A DNA stretch of 64,000 nucleotides from Viridothelium virens. Taxonomy: Eukaryota; Ascomycota; Dothideomycetes; Trypetheliales; Trypetheliaceae. The stretch spans positions 1 through 64,000 of the forward strand of contig ML991777.1 in the NCBI GenBank assembly GCA_010094025.1, in the 5' to 3' direction. The notes beneath the pieces are model-generated. The model had not been told where the DNA came from. It was given only the letters and a program-made list of their open reading frames with translations, and did not search any database. Made by a program: the position numbers and the translations under genes. Shown here piece by piece: positions 35,200-46,720 of this stretch (positions within the stretch are counted from its first letter, which is position 1; every line of letters begins with the position of its first letter).

Positions 35200-36773
35200 T
35201 CACGACGCAATCGCTGCTGCTGCCCTTTGAGCCGGTAGGGTGATAGTACGAGACTTCCTCACTTGGTTATTACATCCATTCCAGTATCTCTCTGCTCGGT
35301 AACTGTAGTCATTCACTTTTGGTTAGCCCTGATGTGAACACCAATTGCAGGCACTAAGGTAGGAAATGTTGTTCCACATATCTATGGGACGGAGAAACCT
35401 ACCTCCAATTTAGGTTCGCAAGTGCCACATTCTGTACAGAAGTGATATACGTCTGCACCTGACTATCAATCTCCTCTCCCCATGTTGGGAGCTCTGTAAG
35501 TGTCTGATACCAGTCCCGGTAACGGCCCTTCAACAGTTCTCCAGCACAGTCAAAGGAAGATTGAAGGCTATATCCTTGGAGATGGTACAATGAGACGATA
35601 TTGTGGCTTTCTCCGAGGGCCTGAGCAGATGGAGCCATTAATAAGGCTATTGTTTAGTGAGAAAGACAATATCATACCTTTTCTTTGGCATAAGACACGA
35701 TGTCATTTTGTCTAAGCTGTCAGTAGAGATTTGCAAGCATACTTTTAGAGGGGCCTTACATTAAGACCATATCTGTAGCAATTGTTTCAATTTTCTGGAT
35801 GCTTGGATGCTTGATTACTTCGTCTGGTAGTTCGAGGCCGTACGCATATCTGGTTGTGGTCAGAAACATTGGCAGCTAAGTCAGGGAGATATAGCTACTC
35901 AATCAATGCATATATAGGGGTTGTTGCGATGGAGTCTCGTCGCAAAGCCACAAGCCCTTCGATGGTTGACGTCAAGACAGCTGTTGACTGCAGATTCACT
36001 TGTTGCATGACTGCCTCGACATATGAGGTCATTGAGGCAGCAAATCGATTTTGTACGCCTGTGCTCGTCGTCAATTTGGAAAAATTTGCCAGGGATGAAG
36101 GTTTCACCTTTGGACGAGGTCTAAAGTCTCAATTAGCATTAAACAGAGATACAAATGAGCTATTACGGACCTGAGATAATCGTAACCAGATTGATTTGTA
36201 CGCAATCAAAAGAGGATGCTCTGGCTCAAAATTTTCATTCCTCATAATGGAGACTAGCCCATCTATGAGCTTCCGTGCCTCTTCTGGGTTCTTTTGTAAA
36301 TGGCCATTGTCAAAGGCTATCCTAGAAAGTCAGTTCAATGCCCATATGTTTGATCTCGCGGAGCCCGGGAGACTCGCCATCATCAAAAGGAAAAACCTAA
36401 ATATTGATGTCAGAGTAAGCTAGATCAAAGTCGATGACCGCCGTTGTCTCACCCAATTTCCCCAATCACATAGCGTACGAAAGGTCTCAGCACTTGCATC
36501 TGGCATTACCACGGCGCAGAAATAGGAAAAGTCTGTTCTGTGTATGATGCGAGAGACTCGACTATCGAAATCCCCATGCCTACTCAAATCAGGTCATCTT
36601 TCAGCAGAAAAGAGTGTAGACACGTACTTCAATAGCCATGCTTCAGACTCCTGCCGAACTTTTTCATAATGAGGATTCACGCGGGGAGGCTGAGCCAGAA
36701 AGAAAAGAAACATCTCAGGGAGAGTAACTTGCACCATCCCATTCTCTTTCAAAGTATGCTCTAGAGAGCCCAT
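35200..36773 (-). CDS. class I terpene synthase (sesquiterpene-synthase-like)
   Basis: Ten exons: 36773-36628, 36579-36453, 36396-36378, 36316-36171, 36120-36108, 36058-35899, 35849-35760, 35711-35678, 35620-35403 and 35302-35200. All phases agree and give 351 residues, a normal length. PPRVNPHYEKVRQESEAWL opens the fold. The aspartate-rich metal site is FPFDDAFDNGH, the NSE triad is NDIVSYAKE, and the RY pair is AERYW near the end. These bind the Mg-diphosphate of a prenyl diphosphate, most likely farnesyl diphosphate, and drive cyclisation. Exons 3 and 5 are only 19 and 13 nt. Intron 3 starts with GC instead of GT. Two P450 genes follow on the other strand. The cyclic product cannot be predicted. 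Overall it looks intact. Confidence 0.88.
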
Positions 36774-39103
36774 GGTGATATGATGTGCTTCTGTAACTAT
36801 GATTCTCTTAATCTGTATACAGTGCGAGGAAAAGCTTGGGTTGCTATCCTTGGGCAACGAAGGCAATTTTGTGCAAGTCTTATCAGTGCAGGACTGTGCT
36901 ACAAAGTGTGAAACATTCTTTATTCCTTCAGCCACATGTAGATAAGAATTTAGCAAAGGTGGGAGTTGGACGTCTGACTCGGTTCGGAGCGCATACCATC
37001 GCACCGGGATTTTCCAAAAGCGTTTCAATACGCGATTAAAGAGGGATCGTCAGATTTGTCTTGCTTACTTTTCAGTGACTCAGAAAAAAATTACACGAGT
37101 CAGCGATTCGATTTTCATGGAGTTTGGTTGGTGCAATACTAGGTCGACTGCATACGATGTACGGTGGCGCAAACTCTGCAAGAATTCTGCCTTGTATGCA
37201 TAGCTTGATACTCTAGAGACGGCATGATAGCAATGAGCGCTAAAGCCTTAGCCCAAATGCAACGAAAGACACACGTTCAAGTGAGCCGAACTGAACATCG
37301 GAAAAGCAATTTGATGGTCATGCAATCCGCCGGAATCCGTCATTGCCAGATTGGATTCCAGATGGAGGGAAGAACTGAGCACCGAAAGCTATCGTCAATC
37401 CCGTCACTGGGTTGCCGACTGATGGTTGCAAAACACTTTTGCAGATCTTTCTCCATTTTCCGGTCTGGTGCAGAGGATTGATAATGCTCCCAAGCGGCGA
37501 AGGAAGGAAGTAATTGCACCATTCATGGATCAACGTGCATCCGGTCTTGGTCTCGGCCCTGCTAGAAGACGCTGAAGGAAAAGAAAGAAAAGAGACCCCC
37601 ACGATGAACATCTGTGTCAGACGGTGAGATTTTACACGCATTACCCGGAGTAGAATATGACAATTCTGAGAATTTCCGCACTGAAAACGTGGAGAGCTGA
37701 AGTCTTGCTGTTGCCTACCTGTAAGCTCAAGGACCTCAAAAGTATAGAGAAAGGTATTTTGACAAAGAGGTAGATGATAGGGAACTTTACGGTAGTGGAT
37801 ACCTTTAGGCATCCAAGTCAGCATTGCCCAGGTGTTAGGCTTCACACGGTTCCTTCGGGATTCAATGAGGGGATTTCACGTGGAAACGGTGAGCGCGAAT
37901 GAAACAAATGATGTACGCCGGTGGTGGCTGCCTGTGTTGATCGCGACTTCTACACGGGCTTCGTGAGCTCTCGGAATCGGCGACCGATATAGTGGAAAAG
38001 TACATGTAGCAACATGTCCCAAGTAGGAGTTCTGGTGAAGTGTGGGATACTTGTTTTGATGTCAATTAGGGGCGCCGTGGCGCCTCCACCGGCATACGCC
38101 TCTACGGGTCGGGTAGAGTACCCGATTTTGTCTTGACTATAAGCTCCACAAATATCGTCAAGTCGCGTTCTATTCCGCAAACGAAACATGAAGTTTGAAC
38201 GAGGTAAGACCTTTGTGGAGATCGACGTTATGGATGCTGGGGTGAAGGTGTTAAGGTAAAGTCGGATATTTATCTCCGATCCGTACCGTAAAGCCAGCTA
38301 GTGCACGGAGTGCTTCCTCCAACGACACCATAATCTTGGTCATAAGATAGGGTCCACCTCCCAGCGACGCCAAGAGAGCGGTAATATTTCATTACTGTTA
38401 CAATACGATACTCGAACAGAGCGTGCGGAAGCCTCGTCACCCCCGCATAGAATCCTGCCAACGGTGCCACGCGGCGAGTTGCGCATGTGGAGTCCACGCG
38501 ATGGCAAAGACCCCCAAGTCCCTGCATCCACGGATGAGACAGTCCCACTTCGAGGCTTAACTAGCGATCTAGCCTATGTCAGCTTGACTATCTGCAATAA
38601 GTCACCGTTCAGCACTTGACTATGCCGGAAAGCATGCAACGTTGCGGACGTTGCCGTTATCTACCATTCCATTGCGAAGGCTCCGTGAACTAAAGCCGCG
38701 CTTGAAAGTTACCCAATCATCACGAATTGCTAACTGATCTGCTCTCACCTATACAGTCATGCGGTGAGATCGTCGCATTTCTACGAGTATTTCTTTTTTG
38801 TCAACCCTGTCTCTCCGGTGGCTACCCAAGCCACTCATAGCAGAAACTGTAAATTGCTCAAGATCAAGATTGTCAATCTTCGCACGGGGTGAGATTTAAT
38901 GTTGGAGGTTTGAACACTCTATATGCTACTCTTCGAGTTCTTTTACTATTTTTCTCCCCTGGGAATTGTTACATGAAGCCCTACTCTGTAAGTATGTAAG
39001 GATCAATCTCTTGGTGGTCTATGCAGATTACAGTGCTAAGAGATGTTCTTGCAAGGGCCCTTGCCGCTAATTAGTAGAGAAGATAGGTTCAACATATAAG
39101 TTA
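36774..39103. other. intergenic within terpene cluster, 2.3 kb
   Basis: The space between the divergent terpene synthase and first P450. It must hold both promoters. Open frames on both strands (up to 175 codons at 37318-37845, minus) lack motifs and plausible splicing. GGCGCC-type palindromic bases occur near 38070. No gene supported. Confidence 0.5.
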
Positions 39104-40990
39104 ATGGCGGAACATACTTTCGCCTACAGAAAGGCCGCCATTTCAGAGGGACTAAAAAGGGCCATAGGCGTTGTTTACCTTGCCTATTCGTCCTTGTTAT
39201 TGTACAAGAACATAATTGCCGATCAATTCCTCCGACAGAGTTTCAGAATGTGGCTCCTCTTTCTTGGAATCTGTGCAACTTTGTTTCTCGCGAGAAGTTT
39301 TTACCGGCTTTATCTCCATCCCCTCCGCCGCATCCCTGGGCCCAAGTTGGCCGCCATTACACACGGCTATGAGTTTTACCACGATGCAATTCGCCATGGG
39401 ATGTATATCTGGGAAATCGAGAAGATGCACCAGAAATACGGTAAGCAGCTCAATGAAAATGAACGGAATATCTTTGACAAGTATCTACGGGTCCGGTCGT
39501 GCGCATCAATCCTCGCGAAGTCCATATCAAGGATCCCTATTACTATGATGAAATCTATGCCTCGGCTTCCAGAAAACGAGAAAAAGACTCCAAGTTTGTC
39601 GGTGTTTTCGGCTTTCCATATTCAATGATTGCAACTGTTGGACACGACCTGCATCGATTTCGTCGGGCACTGCTCAATAACTTTTTTTCTAAAAAGTCGG
39701 TGCTGGAACTGTCTGGCCTCATGCACGAGAAAGAGTCGATACTCATGCGACGCTTCGAAAAGGCGCATCGAGACAACGCTGTGCTTCACTTGGACGATGC
39801 TTTTGCTGCACTGACTGCAGATCTGATCGCGCAGTATTCTTGGGGTGTAAGTTCCGGGTTCTTGGACGATGAGAATTTCAAGAACGACATTAGACAAGCT
39901 CTCAATGAGATTTCTGCCTTCGTTCACGTTAATCGATTCTTCCCCATACTCTCGACAATTTTAAGGGCAGTGCCACGGTGGCTTTTAGCTAGACTTCGAC
40001 CAGGGGCTACAGCTGTGCTTGATATGCAGGATGTAGTGGCTCAGCAATCTACTACTGAGAAGAAAGCTTCGTCGAGGAAGACGATCTTTGACGCCTTAAA
40101 TGATCCCAGCGTGCCACTAAAGGAGCGGTCACCTCGTCGACTTGAAGATGAAGGGTTGATCGTGGTCGTTGCAGGTACCGAAACTACAGCAAGGACACTG
40201 ACTTTGGCGGCCTTTTATCTTTATCAGAACAAGCCTCTCTTACAGAAACTTCGTGAAGAGCTTCGGCCTACTATGCCCACTCCTACTACCGAGGCATCCT
40301 GGCCACAGCTGGAGCAGCTTCCTTATCTTGTAAGTTTCCAACTCCTAAGATACACAGACTGCCAATTCTGACCAATTTTGTTTGGCTAGAATGGTGTTGT
40401 AAACGAGGCCATTCGACTTTCTTATGGGCCCATATTTCGATCCACACGGGTTGCACCCACAGAAGCTCTGAAATATAAGAACATTGTAATCCCACCAGGA
40501 GTACGCTGCCTACCCAATTTCATCAACTCAAGATCATAAGTTTGCTGACATATCCACTTCGCGCAGACACCTGTGAGCATGTCCAGCTATTTCGTCCTTT
40601 CAGATCCAGAAGTATTTCCTGATCCAGGAAGCTTCAAGCCTGAGCGCTGGATTCGATCTGCTGAACAGGGTCAAAACCTTCAGAAGTTCCTCGTCTCCTT
40701 CAGCAGGGGAAGTCGGATCTGTCTTGGTATGAAGTAAGTCCATTTCCCTCCTATGTTCTGATTGAATTCTACGGCACTATCTCCAATGCGCTATGGGCTG
40801 ATTACCCTTATACAGTTTGGCCTACGCGGAATTGTACATGACGATAGCCTCCTTTGTCCGCCGTTTTGACATGGAACTTTATGAAACTACATTTGACAAC
40901 ATCCGCGTTGATCGTGAATTGGGGATCGGACAGCCGAAAGAAGGGGATTTCGCAGTACGAGCCAAAGTCACCAAAGTCATTGAGGATTGA
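39104..40990 (+). CDS. cytochrome P450 (terpene cluster), copy 1
   Basis: Five exons: 39104-39440, 39482-40329, 40390-40500, 40567-40733 and 40816-40990, 545 residues. The N-terminal anchor MWLLFLGICATLFLARS is followed by LHPLRRIPGPK. The I-helix is AGTETTA, ExxR is EAIR, the PERF region is FKPERW, and the haem loop is FSRGSRICLG with the Cys ligand. It belongs to the broad group of fungal P450s that oxidise trichodiene and related terpenes, so the neighbouring terpene synthase product is its likely substrate. At intron 1 the position matching the acceptor of copy 2 reads CGG, not an AG end. An AG 9 bases upstream (39480-39481) keeps the frame and adds three residues (V/S/T) before GPVVRINP. 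Compared with copy 2 it has an N-terminal extension of about 48 residues. Confidence 0.85.
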
Positions 40991-42362
40991 GTTCACCATC
41001 CCTTGATGCAAGGCGAAAGTATACTGGGTGTTCAAGGCGGAGAAAGCAATGAAGGACTTGTCCATCGACAACCACAGAGCATTTACCCAGAATATTATCA
41101 GGATCGCGAGATAGATCAGGGCATATTTTAAAAAGTCACTCTGGGAGATTATTCATTTTCCCTGTCTGCAATGTGAATTGTTCAATCATTGGTGTGGCCT
41201 CGAGGTTACGATCAATTATTCGAGCCGGGATCACTGTGATCGAAACCACGAGCTTGTTAAATACCAATAGTTCTTCATCATGAGCATAAAATTTCTTTAA
41301 CAGTCCCGCAGATCTAAACTCCAATGCAGCACACGTGAGCGCAAGGCCGGGCTACGTAATGATAGCTGATGCAGATTTGCTTGCTCCGAGATGTTCAGTC
41401 ATTCCCATGATGTGTTATGAGCGATGTAAGGGATTTCTACAAGATTGGCTCCAAGCCGAAGCTCAATGCTGTCGGAAATCGGCGAATGCGATGCGATTAC
41501 TCAGTACCTTCATTTCACTCAAGCTCACCGAAAATTTCAAGGAACCTGGAAGGCCAACTTTGAGTCATCTTTTGTCAGGACTCTGGGCGAGAATATGGAT
41601 TTCTAAGAGCGAACGAAGATGAAAGATGGAAGCTAGATATCAAACCTGAGGCTAAAATCTTAGCCATGCATTTGAGGAATATGCACGGTCCTTTCGCAAT
41701 CTCTCTCCCAAACCGGACGTCATCAGCGGCACAGAACAGAGACTTGCCTCCGTCATTCGCCCGAGCCGGCACGCCTAGATCCCACCATCCTCCGTCTCCT
41801 CAGGGTCCGGACGACTTCTTCCCGGACAGACTCCTTCTCTCAGGCCTTCGCTCTATCAATCTACCCTAATTGGCATGCGCACGCGCCCTTCACCGACTCT
41901 TGGGTTGACTTGGTGGCATAGTCTGACCCCGGACTACACTTGTTCGTCAGATCATGACTAAATCAGTTTTTCATGCATCTTGCAGCAACCTGGAGACGGC
42001 CTTCAAGCCGGTAGGGTGAAGAATGAAGATAAGCTGCGCGGCTCTCAAGGCCTAATTGCCGTCCTGCATGCACATCAGTATCCAGCTCTACGTTAATGAT
42101 TGACCAGTCAAGATATTACGAGATACGAGATACGAGAAATCGTAGCCGGTGAGTGAACTTTCATGTATTGTAAGTTTCGAATCAATACGCTGGCTGCCAG
42201 TAATAATTCTGAAGCCGGACTGTCGATCATGGCTTTGCACGGCCTGGCGAGCAATATAGTTAGATAATTCCACCTCCTGATTTCTACACTTTACTGTGAA
42301 TACTGTTGTGCTGCGCTCTCCTAGTACTCAATCTCGGTTTCAGCACCTACTGGCCTCGAATC
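40991..42362. other. intergenic between P450 copies
   Basis: About 1.4 kb with the promoter of the second P450. Short frames only; no gene or transposon remnant recognised that could explain the duplication. Confidence 0.5.
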
Positions 42363-44109
42363 ATGGTTCTATACTACGTGTTGGCATTCCTCCTGTATCG
42401 CCTTGGAAAGATAGTGTACAATCTCTATTTCCATCCACTGCACAAGTTCCCAGGACCTAAACTTACAGCTGCTACGCATGCATATGAGTTCTACTATTCC
42501 ATTGTGAAGGATGGACAATTTATATGGGAGATCGAAAAAATGCACAAACAATATGGTATAGCAGAAGGACCCAGAAACCCAAACTCTATTCTGTGTGGCT
42601 GTGCTAATATCGTTAAGGTCCTATCGTGCGCATCAATCCCCGTGAACTCCACATCAGCGATCCTTCTTTCTACAATGAGATATATGCCGGCAATCCTAAG
42701 AAGGTTGATGGTGACTTGCCTTTCACCCGATCCACAGGTGTATCCAAATCCATGTTTGCTGCCAATGAACATAATTTGCATCAGTTCCGTCGAAACATTC
42801 TCGCAAATTTCTTCTCTAAACGGTCGATCACAAATATCCAGCCTCTCATTCAGGACAAAATCGAACGGCTTATAAAGAAGCTAGAGGAAGCTCGTAATGA
42901 TGGCAGCGTGGTCAACCTGACCACACTATCGGCTGCTTTCACCGCAGATACAATTTCCCATTATACATATGGCGTTTCCTTGGGATGTCTGGACGGCCAA
43001 TCAGAGAACATCCTGACAGATGCAACACAAGCTGTGCTTTCATTTGGACATTGGCTCCGCTTCATACCTCTAAGGTTCTCAAATATGAAGAAACTGCATC
43101 CTCGGTTTGTTGAGAGCACCTTCCCGAAAGCGGCGACAGTTCTCAAGACGCACAGAAGAATCAGTGCTCTTGCATTAGAAGTGCTCAATGCGAAAGAACC
43201 CAAATCTTCCAAGGAGACCATGTTCACGGCACTCGCAGACCCTGAGCTACCTGCCGAAGAGAGGACGCTTGCTCGTCTAGAGGATGAAGGATTTGTTGTC
43301 CTTGCAGCTGGGACGGAGACCACGGCATATTCTCTGAGTGTGACATTGTACCACTTATTGGCCAATCCGGACATACAGTCACAACTATACGATGAAGTCA
43401 AGAATGTGATGCCTGAGCCATCAAGTCAACCTCCATTGGCAGTACTGGAGAACCTACCTCTACTCGTAAGTGTCTCCTTAACTGTGCTCGAGCTTACACG
43501 GTCAACCACTTGCTGATTACATACAGAGGGGAGTCGTCAACGAAGGTCTTCGGCTATCCATGGGTACCTTCACTCGCCATCCTCGCGTTGCGCCTGATCG
43601 TGTTCTACAATACAAGGATTGGACCATTCCAGTAGGCGTAAGTGGAACAGAGCTTTATCCCAAGAGTTGTTCTAATGCCGGAACAGACTCCGTGCAGTAC
43701 CGCCACTTACTTCGTCCATACAAATCCGGAAATATTCCCCAAACCCACGACCTTTGATCCTTGGCGTTGGATTCGTGCAGCTGAGCAAGGGCAACACCTC
43801 GAGAGCCAGCTGGCGCTGTTCTCCAAGGGGTCCAGGGCATGCCTTGGGATTAAGTAAGTCTTAGTAACTTCTGTTCCTTATACACATGTTACTATTCCTT
43901 TGAACCACCCCGACTAATTGTCCTCACACTGGTACAGCATGGCCTATGCGGAGTTATATATGACAATCGCAGGGTTGATTCGGCGAGTCAAGATGGATCT
44001 ATACGAGACCACTGTCGATTGTGTCACACCGTTTCGAGACCATCTCATCGTCGTTCCAAAGGATACAACAGGTGTAAGGGCAATCGTTACAGCAATCAAT
44101 ACTTCGTAA
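42363..44109 (+). CDS. cytochrome P450 (terpene cluster), copy 2
   Basis: Five exons: 42363-42555, 42618-43465, 43527-43637, 43687-43853 and 43938-44109, 496 residues. The membrane anchor is [26 protein letters not shown]. The I-helix is AGTETTA, ExxR is EGLR, and the haem loop is [10 protein letters not shown]. Exons 2, 3 and 4 have exactly the same lengths (848, 111 and 167 nt) and phases as in copy 1. Motifs such as [13 protein letters not shown] and RINPRELHI are shared, so the two arose by duplication and have since diverged in sequence. The ATG at 42363 gives a normal P450 N terminus; readings further upstream lack an ATG. It probably performs a second oxidation on the terpene scaffold. 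Confidence 0.88.
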
Positions 44110-45502
44110 GCTCCGAAGGATCACTTCAAGATGCCATATGCCTCATCTTGACCCCACTGTTGAAGGGTACGGAATGGACAATTTGGGATTGAAACTTAAA
44201 AGGGATCGTCGCTCGCCGTCATGTGGCCAATCAAGCTTCACATTGGTTCAGCCCCACCCGATGAGCCACGAGGTGAGTCTTGGTAGGAACTGACTTGGGG
44301 TGCCTGCTTGCTATCTGATGATTTGACGTTGATCAATTTTAAATCTGTTTTTGATTCGATAGCTTCGTTCATCTAACACTGTTTGCACCATGTGCAATGG
44401 CTCTGACGCAAAACACCCGTGCTTCAGGATTCACAATCTCTAATGCAACACTACCTAGAGCACGTCATACATCCTCCACCGTGTTTTCGGTGGTGCGCAA
44501 TGCGGTCGGATACTGCTTTTCAGTGAAAGAGCTCGAATTTGTCTGGACACGCCATACATTCGCTTTGTCCCAATGTGACGTCGCAGCAGAGTAGTCCAGA
44601 GCTGTAGTATTTTGCGTCTCGCCCCTTCATACCTGACTATCCAGCGGATGCTGATCATCGGCACACTCGAACACATGTCTACTAGAGTGTAGGTGACAAG
44701 ATGTTACTGCAATTCGCGTTCAAGGGTTCTGGTATTCGCTGCGGAAGTCGTGGCTGGGCTTGGACCTGAAGGTCGAAGCGGGGTAGCATAATGAGCGTCT
44801 CGGAGTCTCATAATTTGGACCTTGCCATGTTCTAGTGCATTGGCGGCTGTTTAGAGTTGCAAGAGTATGGCCATGAGTACTGGTATTTCTTGTGACCTAA
44901 ATTTCCATGCATCGCGGCGACTTAGTGATACGGGTATCCTATTTCAACATCGAGGTATTTCCATCGAGGAGACCGATCTTTCGGTGATTCTTTCTTTGCC
45001 ACTTAAGCCGGTGGAAAATAATTGCTGTTGGGAAGCACTGTAGTAAATCGGTCAGCAGGCCGCTCGTGAACAGCTACTCTACCCACGTTGAAGAGGAGAT
45101 CCCAGTATTCGGGCTAGGTGGTGCGTTTATGCTATCGATTTCTTCATTATGCGGCCCACTTTACCAAGTGTTCGGCGGAAATTATGTTGCAAAGACAATG
45201 GTTGTTCTCGGGTATGGTGGCCCACCCTCTGCTTTTTTCGAGAAAGTCTTCAGATTTTATCCAAAATGGGATGAAGACGATCATGCGACGCTAAATGATG
45301 CATTTTGTAAGATAGACCAGGGCGACTGTCATGGAGTAGCTTGAGAAAAAGGAAACCCCAAGAAATATCCCTGGTTAATGTCCGTCAGTCTTGCCGACCG
45401 AGGTAAGAATCCAATGAAGTGATATGTTCAGGCACCTGCGGCAAGCACTTGATGCTGCCCGCCATGGAGATGCTAATTGGATGTTGCTGGACACGAAAAG
45501 CT
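44110..45502. other. intergenic, no gene recognised
   Basis: About 1.4 kb downstream of the second P450. A 92-codon plus-strand frame at 45066-45344 is hydrophobic in part but has no partner exons or known motif. No repeats seen. Confidence 0.45.
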
Positions 45503-46720
45503 TTAAGATTTGGCATGTATCGTAATTGACAGCGGTGATCTTGCCCTCTCTGTCGGCTTCTTACCCGGGCTTAGCCCATCAGAGCCTATTTCTTCCACAA
45601 CAGCTTCCTCAAAGTCCCCGTCTGCGCGCCGCAGATACCTAAAGCCACGTCTATGTGCTTGAGTGACAAACTTGCGTATTGCGACCACAGTCAAGAGAAC
45701 ACAGAGAATAAACAGAAAAGGATGGTGATCCGCAGTCCACCAGAAAGAGTTCCAGCCATGGCTGAACGAACCGATTTTACCAAGGTAGTCCCACTCCCAA
45801 TCCCGAAATGAGACATGATGAAGGCCGTTAGAAGAATGTAACAAAGATTCCCTAATATTGCGGCAAGAATTTTCCATATCTCTCGGACGAGCATCGCAGC
45901 GCTGTATTGATTGAATGTCTTTGATCTGCAGTCGAGGTCGGAATTGTTCTTGTTCGAGGACAAGTCGAACAATACGTTGGTCGCGAGCATCAAGTAGGAA
46001 ATCGTGGCGGGTATTCTCGTGCCAGTAAGTTATACCAACGATGTCAAAGGTTAGATGCGTGCGCCGCGACCCTCGGGCGGATTGCAGCGTTTCGTCAAAC
46101 GACAGTACATAAGTACCGAACCTCGTGCCCATCTTCCACGAGTCGTCCAGCATCTGGTAATCGGCAATCTTTTCCAGAAGCTCCCTGGATGCGTTGGCTT
46201 CGACCTGGTAGGCTCGGAGCCCTGATGCCTGGGATTGTAGCGGAAAGACCCGTTTGCCATTAAGCAATAGTGAAAGTTGATCAGAGGTTAAAGTAAAGTT
46301 CAAAAGCTACAATAAACTCGTCAATATGCAGAGAAAAACAAAAACGCCTAGGCGGGATAGCTTCCGAATCATCGGAGTGGCTTGAATGAAAGCTATGTCT
46401 TGGGGTTGGAGCCTTATAAGAGAATTGGGTCGACCTGGCTCCTCGTACTGATCCCAAGTACCTACGGTGGAGCCGCGGATGTCAAAGGGACAGCCAAGGC
46501 AATCAAGTTTTACGATGTAACTCATACTACGCCTTAGCTCAGTGACTGAATTGGCGATCTCCGGGATCTCGAAGCCATGCGCCAGGAGTTCACTTTGTGT
46601 TAGGTCATATTGAAAAGCCCATGATATGTCTCCCGGGTCATCGTGAACGCTGTGATGACCCGAAACGGTGACAGCCAAACTGATGGTCAAGAAAAGAAGC
46701 CATCTACACGAAAGCAGCAT
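45503..46720 (-). CDS. DUF7728-like membrane protein, interrupted by an in-frame stop
   Basis: MLLSCRWLLFLTISLAVTVSG is a signal peptide, followed by a lumenal region with KLDCLGCPFDI. After a single TAG (46307-46309) the same frame continues with NFTLTSDQLSLLLNGKRVFP. It ends in a span HPFLFILCVLLTVVAI and a cytoplasmic tail. KLDCxGCP followed by a LLNGxxIYP-like motif resembles fungal DUF7728 proteins. Between the halves lie about 30 residues that do not resemble the family, suggesting an intron. The only phase-correct GT..AG candidate is 39 nt (46346-46308), shorter than any other here and with a poor donor GTTTTT. The gene may therefore be a recent pseudogene or use unusual splicing. Function unknown. 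Confidence 0.55.

Noticed and set aside
37318-37845. 175-codon minus-strand frame inside the terpene cluster
   Set aside because: No family motif and no supporting splice structure; considered as a cluster gene and dropped.
45066-45344. 92-codon plus-strand frame with a hydrophobic stretch
   Set aside because: Looked briefly like a transporter fragment, but no transporter motif and no neighbouring exons could be found.
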